Below are positions 12,151-25,700 of a stretch of 64,000 nucleotides of DNA, piece by piece (the stretch's first letter is position 1; each line of letters starts with the position of its first letter). The DNA is from Sycobia sp. Sy_11 (lineage: Eukaryota; Arthropoda; Insecta; Hymenoptera; Epichrysomallidae). The stretch lies in the NCBI GenBank assembly GCA_018907035.1, contig JACCIC010000214.1, forward strand, positions 124,001 to 188,000, given 5' to 3'. The position numbers were made by a program, and so were the translations under genes. Below the pieces are notes generated by a model that saw nothing but the letters and a program-made list of their open reading frames with translations, had not been told where the DNA came from and did not search any database.

Positions 12151-15090
12151 AAAATTTATTTCACGGAGAAACTTCGGCTCTCCTCGCGTTTGCTTGTTTT
12201 CCATGTTTCAACGGTATATTCGGGACATTCGTGGATGTAGGAATTTGGCTTTTGATAAAAAAATGATCGTTGAAAAGATACTTTACAGTAATTTGCGGGT
12301 AATTAGAAGAAAGAACCACCTATACAATCGCAAAGTAGAATTACTGTTAATTTGGCTATAAATATTCAATTCAATACACATTGTACTGGTCTATTTTTAT
12401 TTTGCTTATTGTACGAAGTACAAATTATTTTCACTTTCCATCGGTTAAATCAACGGTTTTTAGTTTATTGATATTCATTTAATCCAAAAATAATATTCAA
12501 AAGTTACTCGATTGTTCAAGGCTGGATGTTCCCAAATTTATCCAATGCATAACGTTTATTTAAGATGTTAACAGCGATTTAACAGCGATTAAACATTATT
12601 AATACAGTTATTTGATTTACCGACTAAAACATCAATTGTTAGTGGCAGCCAAAACTGCAGTCGGCAAATCAAATAAATGCTAAACTATCCGAACGCTTTT
12701 TCACTTCGGAACGTCTCAAATACTTATTTCCTTATGTTTCACAAAGCATTCGGCAAATCCTCGAGCAAGCACATGTAAATAACATCTATCTTTTACCCCA
12801 GTGTCGGCATAGTATTTTACTCGGCTTTCTCGGCAGTGAGCGAATCGTAAAGCAGCGGGAATCAAGGTTAAATAAAGCACCCGTCGTCTCCGCTGTCGCG
12901 GAGTTCGGCTCGCGGCTTGCAACGACTCCGGAAGCCGCCTATTCATAGAAACTACAGTCACGCTGTCTATGTGGCCTTAAAGGCGTTCGACACTGTTTCG
13001 CGCTGCTGGAACGCCCGGCAATTCAAACGGCAATTCCTCGGGGTCTTAATTCGTTGCCGCGCGGCAGCACCCGGGGAATGAATTTTGCAGATATTCGTTG
13101 CCCCGACGTCGTTGCAGATCAATGATTCTTAAATTAATCAATCGACTTTATATATATAAACAATCGAGCGTATTAATTTGTGCACGCGCTAAAATGCACG
13201 ATCGGTTAACAAGAACAAGAAAGTCTATACCGAGCGCCTTCGGATCGCACTAAATTCAAGGACGTCCGACAAGTATATGCCAAATATTTTTCCGTCCCGT
13301 AAGATCCCGACAGCTCTGCTCCTCCTCTGGCTTTCCATTTACGCAAACTCTAGGATAGAGGTAGTACGGGCTGGAAAGTCGCGAGCTATTAATTTCAATC
13401 CATAGATCGTTCAATCGCGAAATCGTAGACTAGGCGACCGAGTCCTTAAACAGCCATAAATTATGCATATACATATATATATATATATGCAATTGCAAGA
13501 TTAGTGACCCATGCAAAATCGTTTGAAAGTGCAGTGTGAAAAAAGTTTTCTATCATTCGTTTCATCGAAAATTTATTAAATACTTCGAACTCGAAAAACA
13601 AGTCGTTGTATTCGAAAAATAATTGCTTGTCCCAACAGCACTCGACTAAAGAATCAACTTAAGAAATCTCATATAAAAAGTTTTAAATATGAGCGATGAA
13701 CGTGTGGATGGAATTTAAATTATACTATAAGTTCAGATTTGGGTTTTTTCTAAAGAAATTTTTAACTAGCCAACTAAAAATCCATTTCAGGAAAATATAT
13801 ATATCGTTATTTACGAGATTGTGTATTATGTATACGAAGTTTATTATGCATTACATCCTTGCACCAATTATTCAATTTCGATTGAGTTAAAATTGTTATC
13901 TATATTTTCAATTTTAGAAAAGGTTTTGCACTAAAGTTTTTATTGCAAATGAAGAAATACACGTAACGGAAGAACCATAGGATTAATTGTTCATTTCAAG
14001 GGATACACTATTATCTTTGTAGATTTTTTCATTAAATTTCAATTTGTTTTTACACATTCTTTTATTATTTTAACAAGTTCAGTTTTCACATAAAGGCTGA
14101 CGGCCGACAAAAAATTCAATTTCTCGTTGCGCAGCAATTCGCAATATCCTGATTTCTCGAACGGAACTATTTAAAGTATCGATTTATTTCATATTTAATA
14201 GCGCAGCTTAAAAGATCGACGAAACTTCAACAAGCTGTCCGTAGCAATAAGGCGGTTATCTATTAAGAGCTCGATATTTTAATTATTTATATACCTTGAT
14301 CTTTTTAATGCAAGTTACGATAGGATAATGAATGAAATTAATCATATACTTTAACAAGCTATTGGCAGCATTCAATTTATAAAATTGTAGAAGCTTAATT
14401 TATCGACAATTTTTTGTTCGATGAAACATATACAAAAGAATACAAATACACTGTACAAGCATATTTTTACGAATTGAATAGTTAATTTCGTAATTCTTGC
14501 AAATAACACAATCAATTGTATTCAATACACAAATGAAAGAAATGCGATATTTTTATGTAAATCGTGCTTATATTAAGCAAATAATTAAAATTCCTTATTC
14601 TCGACGTTAATTGGAACACATTAGAAATTGAAAAATAATATATATAGTTTTTCATCAATATAATGATATAGGTTTGCCGAATCTATTAATAAGTTTCTTC
14701 GGTTGACTTCATGATAGTAATAAGCGCGTTTATACGTGCAGTATTGAATTGTTGGTGAAATTCAAGCGTGAGCTGCTGCTATATATTTGCGCATTTTTTT
14801 TTCATTAGAATTACTGGACTCTACTTGTCGCATCGTAGCAGCCTCCACGATCACCTATCGACAATTTTCTTCTAATTGTACGATAAATTAAAGAAAAACG
14901 TACAGACACTTCGTCATAATCGGATTAGCATAATGTAATAGTAGAATCGTGATAAGCGGCTTAAAAATTAGTTTACAAAAACTTATTTGGAAAAATTCAT
15001 TTCGCTCTTGCAGGTTTACTTGCTTATTTGAAAATGAGCCAAGTTATTTTCACTTCCGCAGCGAAGTCTAATTTCACCACCTGCCTACGC
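12151..15090. other. gene-free DNA
   Basis: AT-rich with a CG-richer part at about 12780-13450. A short tandem duplication containing TTAACAGCGAT lies near 12569-12592, and a short (AT)n lies at about 13468-13488. No gene or RNA is recognised. Confidence 0.5.

Positions 15091-15140
<50 letters not shown>
15091..15140. repeat. (AT)n microsatellite
   Basis: An AT dinucleotide run with one phase shift near 15115. Confidence 0.95.
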
Positions 15141-15142
<2 letters not shown>

Positions 15143-15322
15143 TTCTGTGTGCGCAATGAAACAAGTTTAGGGCGAAAAACGCAAAACTTCCTCGACGGTG
15201 CAATGATTTTTCCTCGCCCCTGTTCTGTGCCATGCGTGTTATCGCACAGTTTACAATCGCTCAGCTCGGGATTTTCAATTTTTCCTCCTTTCTCTCTGAT
15301 TATTCTCATGTTCCTCGTTCCC

Positions 15323-15548
<226 letters not shown>

Positions 15549-15729
15549 ACTAAACTCGCTCTGCTTGCCGACGGCGCGACCCGTTCCAAGTGTTGCCCTA
15601 TAGTCACACGAACTCGTTTGCGCTCTTCGGCGAAGCGTTAAATTAAATCCTAATACGAAGCGCCGAGGGTAGAACCGACGGTGCAGAGCTCGCGCCACGA
15701 CTGGGTGTATATAAATATATACACGTTTC

Positions 15730-15770
<41 letters not shown>

Positions 15771-15900
15771 CTGTGCGCGTGCGCGCACAAACGCGCGCGC
15801 TTGCGCGAGCGTATTTACAGGACGATTTGCAAGCGCGTTATGTGGCTTGTTCCCCATCGCGCTCCACGTGCTACCGTTCGATTCGCGAACGTTTAGTTTT
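15549..15900. other. GC-rich island containing a (GT)n run
   Basis: CG-rich unique DNA flanks a (GT)n microsatellite at 15732-15770 and a GC alternating stretch to about 15810. Together with the adjacent CT block this is a cluster of simple repeats inside a GC-rich island. Confidence 0.6.
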
Positions 15901-15988
15901 ATTCGCATTCTACTGCATAAGCATTTATCGATCGAACGCATTTTATTTTTTTCACTCTCGTCTCGTTAGTGCGACGGTATTTTTCTTT

Positions 15989-16025
15989 CATTTTTTTTTT
16001 GTTTTTTGTTTTTTTTTTTTTTTTT
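15989..16025. repeat. poly-T runs
   Basis: Several T homopolymer runs are separated by single G bases. If transcribed from the minus strand it could be a retroposed A-tail, but no retroelement body is visible beside it. Confidence 0.7.
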
Positions 16026-16411
16026 AAAGACAACAAAATTCCGCAATTGAAAGTAGAGAAGATTCAGCTGTCGCTGTTGTGAAATGTGAAATTAGAACGC
16101 TGGGACAGTTGTATGTAAAATACAAAATTTACATGTAGATAAATGTAATGATATTAACGGCTAGCCAGTTTTCAATCGCAAAACATTAGATTGACCTAAC
16201 CTCGTTTTTTTTTGCAATCTTGGAGATACTGCTACTTTCTGAATGATGAACAGGATATATAGTAAAAGAAAAATTGGAATCGGTTAAAGTACTAGAATTA
16301 TTCCCGCACGCCGTTATTTTCTATTTATCCCTTGAAAAGTATAAAAGAATGTCCTACATTTTTGTAACTTAAATTTTAGTTAAAGAAGTAACACCACATA
16401 GTTTTATATAC

Positions 16412-16415
<4 letters not shown>

Positions 16416-16467
<52 letters not shown>

Positions 16468-16474
16468 GTATGTA
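16416..16474. repeat. (AT)n followed by (GTAT)n microsatellite
   Basis: An AT dinucleotide run passes into GTAT tetranucleotide units. Confidence 0.95.
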
Positions 16475-16539
16475 ATACATGTATAAATAAAATATCAACT
16501 AATTGTATTTAAATGCCGGGATTTATTTCCATTATATGC

Positions 16540-16930
16540 CTGTTAAGCACCCGATCGAGCCTTTTACTATCCTCACGGATCTCGATTTGACCCGGTCACG
16601 TAGATTGGGGGCGCGACGTGGCAATTTTCAGGGCGATAGCGCGCGCGAGAAAGAGGGAAATAGAGAGGGCGGTAGAGGGAGGAAGAGAGGGACAGGGAGA
16701 GGGGCACTATCGCCATACTTTATTGTCTCCAACAAGCTGCCGCGGGATTATTAGAACGCCCCTGCGCCGTCGTCGTCGGTCCTTGCAGCACCAACACCGC
16801 CCCCCCCCTCGTTGCGGGGCGTAATTATTTCCCCGCTTCAGTGCCGCGAAGCCGCGACGTAAGTAGGCGGCACTACATGCGCCACTTTTGCGCTTTCCTT
16901 CGAATACTGGCGTACGTCGTTCGTTCAAAG
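16540..16930. other. GC-rich island
   Basis: A purine-rich GA/GGGA stretch (about 16640-16700) is followed by CG-rich sequence with a C-run near 16800. Open frames on both strands are low-complexity Arg/Gly-rich. No gene is supported. Confidence 0.3.
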
Positions 16931-17175
16931 CTCGACCCATGTCGGCAATTATGAACATTGGCCCGTAGCAATTTCGAGTTAATTGTTTCGATAGAGTTTA
17001 TATGTACATTTGTCGATTCGTTCCAAATATAAAGCACATTTCATTACTAATACTTGTATAACAACGGCGAATAATGGAAGTTCCCTGGTGGCTCTTAACG
17101 CGGTTCTTGCCATATACGCATATGATATATTTACCGTTAATACGTGCCGTACCAAATTACGTCCGTATAAATATA

Positions 17176-17210
17176 TACAGTGCTCGCCAACCATAATTCC
17201 CACTTTTATT
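17176..17210 (+). mobile_element. possible Tc1/mariner-type terminal inverted repeat remnant
   Basis: The sequence TACAGTGCTCGCCAACCATA, preceded by TA, resembles the CAGTG-start termini common to many Tc1/mariner-superfamily elements. No matching inverted copy and no transposase-like frame was found in the following 2 kb, so at best this is one end of a decayed element. The similarity is from memory of the family pattern. Confidence 0.2.
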
Positions 17211-19708
17211 CCATGTACATTGAACAACTATAAAGTCCGTTGTTAACGAAAATATTTAAAAATCAATCATTATAGTTGGGTACGCTATATGAATGCTATT
17301 TCAATCATATCTTGCAAAGATAAACTGTTTATTTCGTTTCAAGCAAACATATAAACAAGTTTTACACACACAAACTGTCATTTGCTATCCTCCAAAATTT
17401 ATTAACGGAATATGACGTTTTCAACATTCTATAAAATTTTATAAAATTTAGGAGCTTTCAAAAGCTAGGTTTCAAAATTTATTTCTTTCAAGATTTATTT
17501 GTCATACAGTAAGTGTATCAATGTATAAATTACTTTATATTTTTATTCTCGTACACATGGTCAATGAATGTTTTTTTTTTTTATTATATAAAAGTAACAA
17601 TTTGATTCTTGAAATACATGAGTTCCTTTGGTAATTGATCTACCTACCTAAAGACTAGTCCATTATATATTATTATAAAATGTTCTCAATATTTATTTTG
17701 ATATTTTAAATTTTTTTTTTTGCTTTGAAATTAGAAAATATTTGGTATAGAATAAAAAATAGCTTACAAATTGGTGTCCGGTTACTTAGGTTATACGAGT
17801 CACAAGGATAGAGTCATATGTTTGGGTCTTGGATTTAGATGTATTTCATAGAATCTTTACCCATATACCCAAATAGAACGTATGTGCAGCAATTTTTTTC
17901 AATAAATCGCTGGTTCAAACAAATTTTGAAATAACGGTTTGAGAATTCGAATAAAGAACTGAGTGATTTTCATCTTCTATTTGACTCATGTCTCTACTCT
18001 AACTACTTATTGTATTAAAAGTAACACAGAGTCAGTTACTGCTTATTCTTGTATAACCATATTTACTATGTGTTTACTATAATCATTTGATGAAAATTAG
18101 GTTATAGCGTTTCCTCTATAAATTGTCCGTCTGTAGCCCTTATATGGGTCAGCTGTTCTTACTGTTGTTGTCATGCGCGGAACACAGTTGCCAACCGAGT
18201 AGAGATCGAATGAGCGCGCATTGCAGGTCCTGATAAAGTAACTTTAAAGTTCCTGTGCAAGTACGCAACAAGGCGCTATTTAGGGCCTGTACGGAATTCC
18301 TGAAAAAGGGAACATTACGCAGCCTCGTATACAGGCACTGTACAGACCGTGTATAGACGGCCCGTAGTCCATAAGTTAGTTTATAGCTAGTTCATCAAGT
18401 GTAACAGGTGATGGTTGGAGAGAGGGATATAATTCGAAGGGTAGATAGAGTTGTAGTTATGCACGTAAAATAAAAATATCTATGATATAAATATTAATTA
18501 TAAAACAATTTTAAGACTAAATGTTTTGATGCCAGATGTAGAATGTATAAGCATAAATATCTAATTTACTTTTTATATGCTCTATTTTATTAAATAATTT
18601 ATTTCCAAAGTTTAAAAATAAAATAATCTAAATTCAAATATCATAACAAAATAGACAATTTCAATAAACTGTAAGGTAACTTAACGATGTATATGAAACA
18701 ATTGTTCCAATATATATCAAATTAATAATGAGAATTAAAATTTGGATTTTCTCAAGCGGCCGCTCTTGGAGTATTTATCCTCACAAAATTGAAATCCTAT
18801 TTTATCTCCTTGAAGATTCAAAACTATTAAAAATATTTATAAATATTTACATTGTAAATTAACGAACTATATAGGTACACAATGGAAAATTGGCCGTTCA
18901 TACATTAAATAAAAAATTGCGCCATTGACAAATGTTCGTAGTGGCAGTTTACTGTTTTACTTTAGGAACACCCCCTCGTCTACTTCAAGAGTTGCCTCGA
19001 TAAATCTCTCTTTCAAAGTCAATTCGATTCTGTATTGTCGAATTCTTTATCTTTTTTCCTCACTCCCCTGTTTATCTACTCGTCTCAAAAAAAAAAATAT
19101 ATATACGTATGAAAGGAATAGAATTTCTCAAATCAAATTGAAAAAAATCTATTTTTATAAATAAAACTTTTTTTTATTAAGGACAAGTAATGAACCATTG
19201 TTGAGTTATAAATTATAAAATACATTTATCAAATAAATTGCCTCGAACAACTTACAAGCAATAACGGTTTGAAGCAATGAAATGGAATCAAACTTCTGCT
19301 CAAGATTTAATCGGAAGCTTATGCTCGCCGTGCTGCCTATAGACCGAACGACTATTTATAAATCATGAATCTGATTGGAAGTTCAAAATATTATTGATAG
19401 AGTGACATGTTTGCTTGGACTAATAAAAATGGGTATTTCTAAATCGGTTTGAAATATACGTGAGAGCCACTACTGATCCGAATCTTAATTTTAAACTTGA
19501 CATTCTTACCGATTTTCATGAAGCATTTGGATGAAACGTTGGTTCGGTAGATTTGTATGCAATCATAGATGATAGATGAAACGACTATTGTTTGAATAGT
19601 TAATATTTAAAGTTCTTTGTAACTGAAACAAGTAATTATTTAAAAAATTCAAATATGGTATGACAGATTTCACAATAATTACATTCTATGTCGAGGTCAA
19701 ATATTTTC

Positions 19709-19710
<2 letters not shown>
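17211..19710. other. gene-free AT-rich DNA
   Basis: No coding exon is recognisable. A short CG-richer stretch at about 18150-18380 has no clear feature. Confidence 0.5.

Positions 19711-19765
<55 letters not shown>
19711..19765. repeat. (AT)n microsatellite
   Basis: A pure AT dinucleotide run of about 55 bp. Confidence 0.95.
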
Positions 19766-19766
<1 letters not shown>

Positions 19767-20254
19767 GTATATTTATATACAATATAATAATAGTCAGTCG
19801 TTAAATTGGTACAGATGAAATTATGCCGATATCGTAGTTCGAAAACTTTCTGAACAAAAAACACGTTTATGAATCAAATGTCCAAGTTATGAGTTTGACG
19901 TATGTTTTCAAAATTTTTAATTATTGTTCTTGCACATGACGAGAAATCATTGAAACTACTATACTTGATCAATTTTATATAATTTTAGTATGTACAATGA
20001 ATATAGAATAAATATTTTCTAATATTATAAAATTCTAATAAAGCAATTGTGTTTTCGAGACTTAATAAGGACCATAAAGATTTCTGGAGATGGTCCCAAA
20101 ATTGACGAATAAATAATATTTGAAATTGATAATTTGATAATAATTGATAAAAATTCTTTAAATTATTAACAATAGTAAAAAAAAGTTATCTAGCGTATAG
20201 TTTTGTGAGATAATACGTCAAAATCATACAAACTTGCTCGCAAAAACTTAATAA

Positions 20255-20258
<4 letters not shown>

Positions 20259-20304
<46 letters not shown>
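20259..20304. repeat. (AT)n microsatellite
   Basis: A pure AT dinucleotide run of about 46 bp. Confidence 0.95.
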
Positions 20305-20307
<3 letters not shown>

Positions 20308-20527
20308 TTTAAATAGTGAGTAAAAATACGTATTTTTTTAGTTCCAGATAGAATATTTTTTGATTAATTTAAGCCTGCACAAAGAATGTCGAAAAATTAC
20401 TATTTAGAGAGAAAAAAATTAAACATGATTAACGAAACGACCAAATTTTTAGGTATGAAAAAATGCTTCTACATTATTTTGACTAGAGCGTAGTTTGACC
20501 GATATATCAGGAAGCGGAAAATGGCCT

Positions 20528-20546
20528 TAGGGCGGTTTTCGCCCTA
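20528..20546. other. GC-rich hairpin in AT-rich DNA
   Basis: TAGGGCG, the loop GTTTT, then CGCCCTA form a perfect 7-bp stem with a 5-base loop. Stem size is close to that of histone 3' stem-loops, but the sequence does not match that consensus and no histone gene is nearby. The role is unknown. Confidence 0.5.
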
Positions 20547-22094
20547 CTTACTATTTTGATTTCTACACTCGCATTGTTGTCTGTTACTGTTATTTAAGAT
20601 GTCTCTATATTCTCTTGAAGTATTCTTATACCATGGCTAAGTTTCGTTTGTAGATCGAGATACGAACTATTTAGGCTCATCCAGTTAGAAAATCCCCGAT
20701 TTCTTTAGGTTAGCATTCATTCGATCGAGAGTGTTTGTTAGATCTAGTACGACTACGGGGCTGACAAATTCACCGTTGTCTACTTCTCGTATGTGACTGT
20801 GTACAGGAGGTTTTTTGATCATGTCCTAAAATATGTCTGAAATTCATACAAAGCGCCGCTAGATACAACATACTTGTCTACTTGCATATGTACGCTATGA
20901 ATTTTCAATGTGGGTATGCGGGCAACAGAATCCTGATAAGTTCGATGTGTTCAGAAGAAGTTGTACTAATGACCTGTTTCCAACTTAGGAAAAAATGACT
21001 AGTAAAATATGTGTGTAATAGAATCAATGAGATGTATTAATAGCGTCTTAGGATTGGGCAAATTTCAAATAAAATTTCTTATCTCATGTCAACATAATGA
21101 ATTCTACAGCAAAATGCTTTACAAGTAATTTATTCAATATCTAATATTCAATGACAACTTAATAATGTTATTGATGTATTTCCGTTAAAATTCTCAATAT
21201 ATTAATATATTTTCATAATTTTTTGTTCGACTTGTTATTTACAAACTTCGTTGAAAAGAAGAAATATTTGATTTATGGATTATATGATCTTCATATGTTC
21301 ACGAGAAAATTTATGTTCAAGTTAGTGACAGAGGAGGAAGATAGAAAGAAAGAGCGAAAAAGAGAAAGAGAAAAGGGACGAGAGATATTTACCAACCGCA
21401 CTGGAGTGAATACAATTTTTACAGATTTCAAAAAAGAAATTAATTCTTTTATGTAAAGAATATTGGAATGTTGCAGAAGATTGCATGTAAAGAATACTGG
21501 AAATTGAATCTTTAAACCAAAAATAAATATATTTTTATTTAATGATTATTTTAATAGGATTATTAATTATTTCTCTATACTATCTATTAACTATTCTATT
21601 TGTTATAAAACTATACTATCGAATTTCAAATTAAAGTGGAAAGAGGTTTCGTTTATAACTAGTGACATTTTCGTTCGATACAGTAGTTTTTCGTAAAATT
21701 GTCATTTAAATGAAATAGTTAGTTTTATATACTTGGATTCAAATATAGACTTTTTTAATCATATATTAATTTAGTTATTACAAAAAAAAACCTCTTATAA
21801 CTCAACGCCTAGATGAGTTTAAGAAGATTCAGAGGCATCGGAACTGTTGTAAAACATATGTCTACCTCACTAAGTATAAGAGCTATTGTACCTTCCAAGG
21901 CAATCAGGGTACGTGCAGCAATAAAAGCAGCATTCAGGCAGCTAACGGAACTTTTGTGTATATATATATATAGCTGTTAGAACTTGTCCCGCAATAAAAC
22001 TTTTCCACGGGAGAAGCAGAAAAGTTTGTTTTAGTATTGGGGGAGCATCGACTATCCTTTCAATAAATTCGCATATCGTCCAGGTCTTTTTTCT

Positions 22095-22096
<2 letters not shown>
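20547..22096. other. gene-free AT-rich DNA
   Basis: Includes a purine-rich GA/GAA stretch at about 21331-21385. A 77-codon open frame (21223-21456) crosses it with Lys/Arg/Glu-rich low-complexity translation. I do not regard it as a gene. Confidence 0.5.

Positions 22097-22157
<61 letters not shown>
22097..22157. repeat. (AT)n microsatellite
   Basis: An AT dinucleotide run of about 60 bp. Confidence 0.95.
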
Positions 22158-22159
<2 letters not shown>

Positions 22160-22289
22160 AAATTAGTACTTAAATCTTCTGTAGTTGTTATACCTTAAAA
22201 ACCCGGATAGTTTATATAACGGCTTAGCGTATCGCATAAACCATCAAATTATTTACTTAACCATTCAATTATCTACTTTCTACAATTAT

Positions 22290-22740
22290 TTACACGTTCG
22301 CTCGCGCCTGTAGTTTTTCGTGCGTGTGTGTACGTGTGCGTCTGTGCGCGCGCGCGCGTGCGTGTGTGTGTGTTCACACAATTCGTTCGCACGTGCTTCC
22401 TCCTTTACAACAATCCGCAAAGTCAAAAGTATAACGCGCCGGTTCATGTGCACATTGTGTGCGTTGGTTCGCGCGGTGCTCTTGTATCTCGGCTTACGAG
22501 AGGTCAAATTACGGAGCGCCCCGTTGTTGTTTGCGGTCGGTTTTTTTTTTTTTTTTTTTTTTTTTTTGACCGAAACTCTATATACATAGAAATAACGTGC
22601 TGGTTTTCGGAAGAAGCTTCCCCCGTTGTTCGAACCGAATGGATTCGAATGGTCTCGCTCAATCGTTCCGGCCGAATGCGCCACGTTTATTGTCGAGTGA
22701 AGCAAGGCCGATGATCGGCGCCTCTTCAAAAGTAGGTATT
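22290..22740. other. GC-rich island with GT/GC tract and poly-T
   Basis: An alternating GT/GC tract at about 22319-22376 is followed by CG-rich unique DNA and a 27-base T run at 22541-22567. Overlapping frames on both strands run through the repeats and are not credible proteins. Confidence 0.4.
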
Positions 22741-25700
22741 AATGAACAGGAAAGATACATTGAGTATATTGAAAATTTGTAATCATCGAAGCGTTTTGTA
22801 AATTTTCAAAAAATAAGAAAAAATGAACGCTATTCGTTAATAGTTGCTTTATTTATTCAATGGTAGGATATAATTAGAAAGTTTTTACTTCGCTTGAGCG
22901 ATGCAATTGTTAAAATGCGAGTTTTCGACAATATATTGCTGTCGATATTTAACGATACAACATAGGCGCAGACTGTATTCTGTTTTTAATTTAAAAAAAA
23001 AAAACACATTTTAAAAAATAAATTTATCGATTTTATTATAAGAAAAACTGCTTTACGATTTGTCCATCTCAACGTTATATTCTGTAAAATTTTTAAATAT
23101 TTTTCATATTTAAAACTAAATGTAAAGGAACAAATAGCAATTTTGTGCACATATTACCATCACATTTGAAAATCGAAAACATTTTTATAATAGTTTGCAA
23201 TTAATCAAAGTAATAGATTAATAAAAAAGTGAATATAATATTTTAATTTACTATTACGATTCAAAGCTTTACAATTTATTTCAAAATTTTAAGAAGATTA
23301 TGTCACTTATTTGACCATGATAAAATTAAATTTATAATAATAATAATACTTTATACCTTTTGAAGCGTAAAATTAATTATGCATTTATAGCACATGTATA
23401 TATAACCGACTACCCCTATATATAATAACGTTGAATTAATTCAATTACAGGAGCTGGCATAAAACGTTTATTCAATAAAATAAAAGTAGCTTTTAGGTGA
23501 CTTATATGTAAACAAATAAAATTACACAAAGCTATTATTTAACGTCACACGAATAATTATACAGTATAGCCAGAAATAAAATGAAAAATACAAATATTTA
23601 AATCTTGTTATTTTGATATTGCATAAATTATAAGAATAGTTGCTACGTGCTGGTTGAGTTTTGTATTTGTATAGAAGAACATAAGTAAAGTAGAAACTTT
23701 TAGCATAGAATCGATCTGAATTCACGCAGACGTGTCACGACATTAAAGAGATGTTTAAAATATCTATCTGTGGATTTGTAAATAACTTGTAAATTTATAG
23801 GTAATACTAAAAATCTTTTGTGCTCAGGTAATTAGTTATGTCAAAAAAAAAAAATTACTCAATATTTTATTCACGTGATGCAATAGGAAGATTCACTCTA
23901 CCTTTTAAATATAAAATTTCATTATTTCAAATTGTTCCCGACGGCAAAATCTGAAAAGGATTTCGAATGAAAATCTGACCGTTACAACGTCGAGATTAGT
24001 TATTTTTTAATAATAATTTCTAAAACTTGAAAAACGATTGTTTAGAAATCCTATGGTCACTATAAACAATCATAATATACTTGATTGCGGAACAAATCAC
24101 GACTGTAAGTTGAGAAATTTTATTTGCGCCGGTGGACAGAAGACATGAATAGACATTTGTCCTTGTCTATAAACGTGTCGACGCCTAGCGCATCGATCTT
24201 AATTTCGTAACTTACATTCGTAATTTTGCATTATTCTCACTCGTATCATTAAAATATGATATAGAACATAGTCGATACGCAATCGCGAAATTGCAAAAAG
24301 CCGCCAAATATAACCCAATATGCCCTCTTCTCGGTCGCCAAAAGCCGAATGAAAAAATTTTTTATTCCCTCCTCTTGACCTCGCGTGCGACAGCTCTTCC
24401 CATTGGTTTTCCCGCGGCTTTACAACGAATTCTACAACTGAAAGAAACGAAATAAGACCACTGATGCGTATGCATCTGAAAAGCAGATATGCATGAGATA
24501 CTTGCATCGTTATGAGCTCACGCGCGTGCAAAGTGCCAAAAAAGAAAAATCCCAACGGTGCCTCTGATTTTGTAGCGGACGCGTACCTTAAAGTTCGAAG
24601 AAGCGTTCCATTAATTCGGAAAAATTCTACTTGGCACTTTTTACTTTTGAGAAGAAAAATTCATTTTTTCATTTTCACCAACTTTTTTTCAGATAACCAA
24701 TTTTTTTATTATCACAATATGTATATACAAGGTGTCCGCAATTACTAGAGCTCGTATTTATCAGTTCAAGTTTATTACTTCAACTTTAGTTCGATTTACA
24801 TTTATAATGAGTCGATTGATGATTTTTCCCCATATGCCATAGTTTATTATGTGTATTAATTTTATTGGAATTTCCAAATATACAACTAATTTTTACGCGA
24901 GCTCTGAGGGAAAGAAGGTATACAATCGTTTCTTTAGGAGTTTTAATTTATTTTGTTTTTGTTTTTGTCTTACGTGATTACTGAATGGGCCATAAAACTA
25001 GTATAAACCGCTCGACTGCATGAATTTTGCGCAATGATTAAACTTCCTTTACAAATGCAAATTTCTATATTTCAATGCGGGGGATTTCAATAAAGGACGA
25101 GCAAGCAAGTTTGGATCATAATTCTTCGGCCGAAGTAAATCAATTATGGCGAATAATAAGTAGTTATGTAACATTCTTACAGACTTGTTCAAGTTCAAAA
25201 ATGTATCCGATTATATCTTACGAAGTAAATATCAAATATGCTACTTTTTAATAATTTTTCACTCCAGTTTTTTATTTTTGCACGTGTATAACTTACATGA
25301 TACGCTACTACATTTCTCTTATTATTGAAAACGTAATCTTTAAGTATAAACGCATGATAAGCAATTGTTAAAATCTTAACGATAGACCAAGTAAATAAAT
25401 TGTTTCTTGAATTTTCCACTTACAAAACTTGAACATTTGTTATTAAATGCATAAAATTAGAAAGCCATCTATGAAATAACAATATCAATTATGAATTAAT
25501 ACAAATTAATTTATAATATTATTCTACTAAAAAAATGCAAATATTGATTTTTTAGCGTTTTTCCGTTCAATCTGTAATCTCTAGCTGAACACATGTATCG
25601 GGAATGTCCCATAAGTAAACTAAATTAAAAATATAAGCTTTATATCTTAGACTTGCTTGAGCGCAAATACCAGAAAAACATTTTATTTTTCACGTATTCT

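Noticed and set aside
24728..24750. ACAAGGTGTCCGCAAT motif resembling a transposon end
   Set aside because: It is too short and too common in AT-rich insect DNA, with no inverted partner found.
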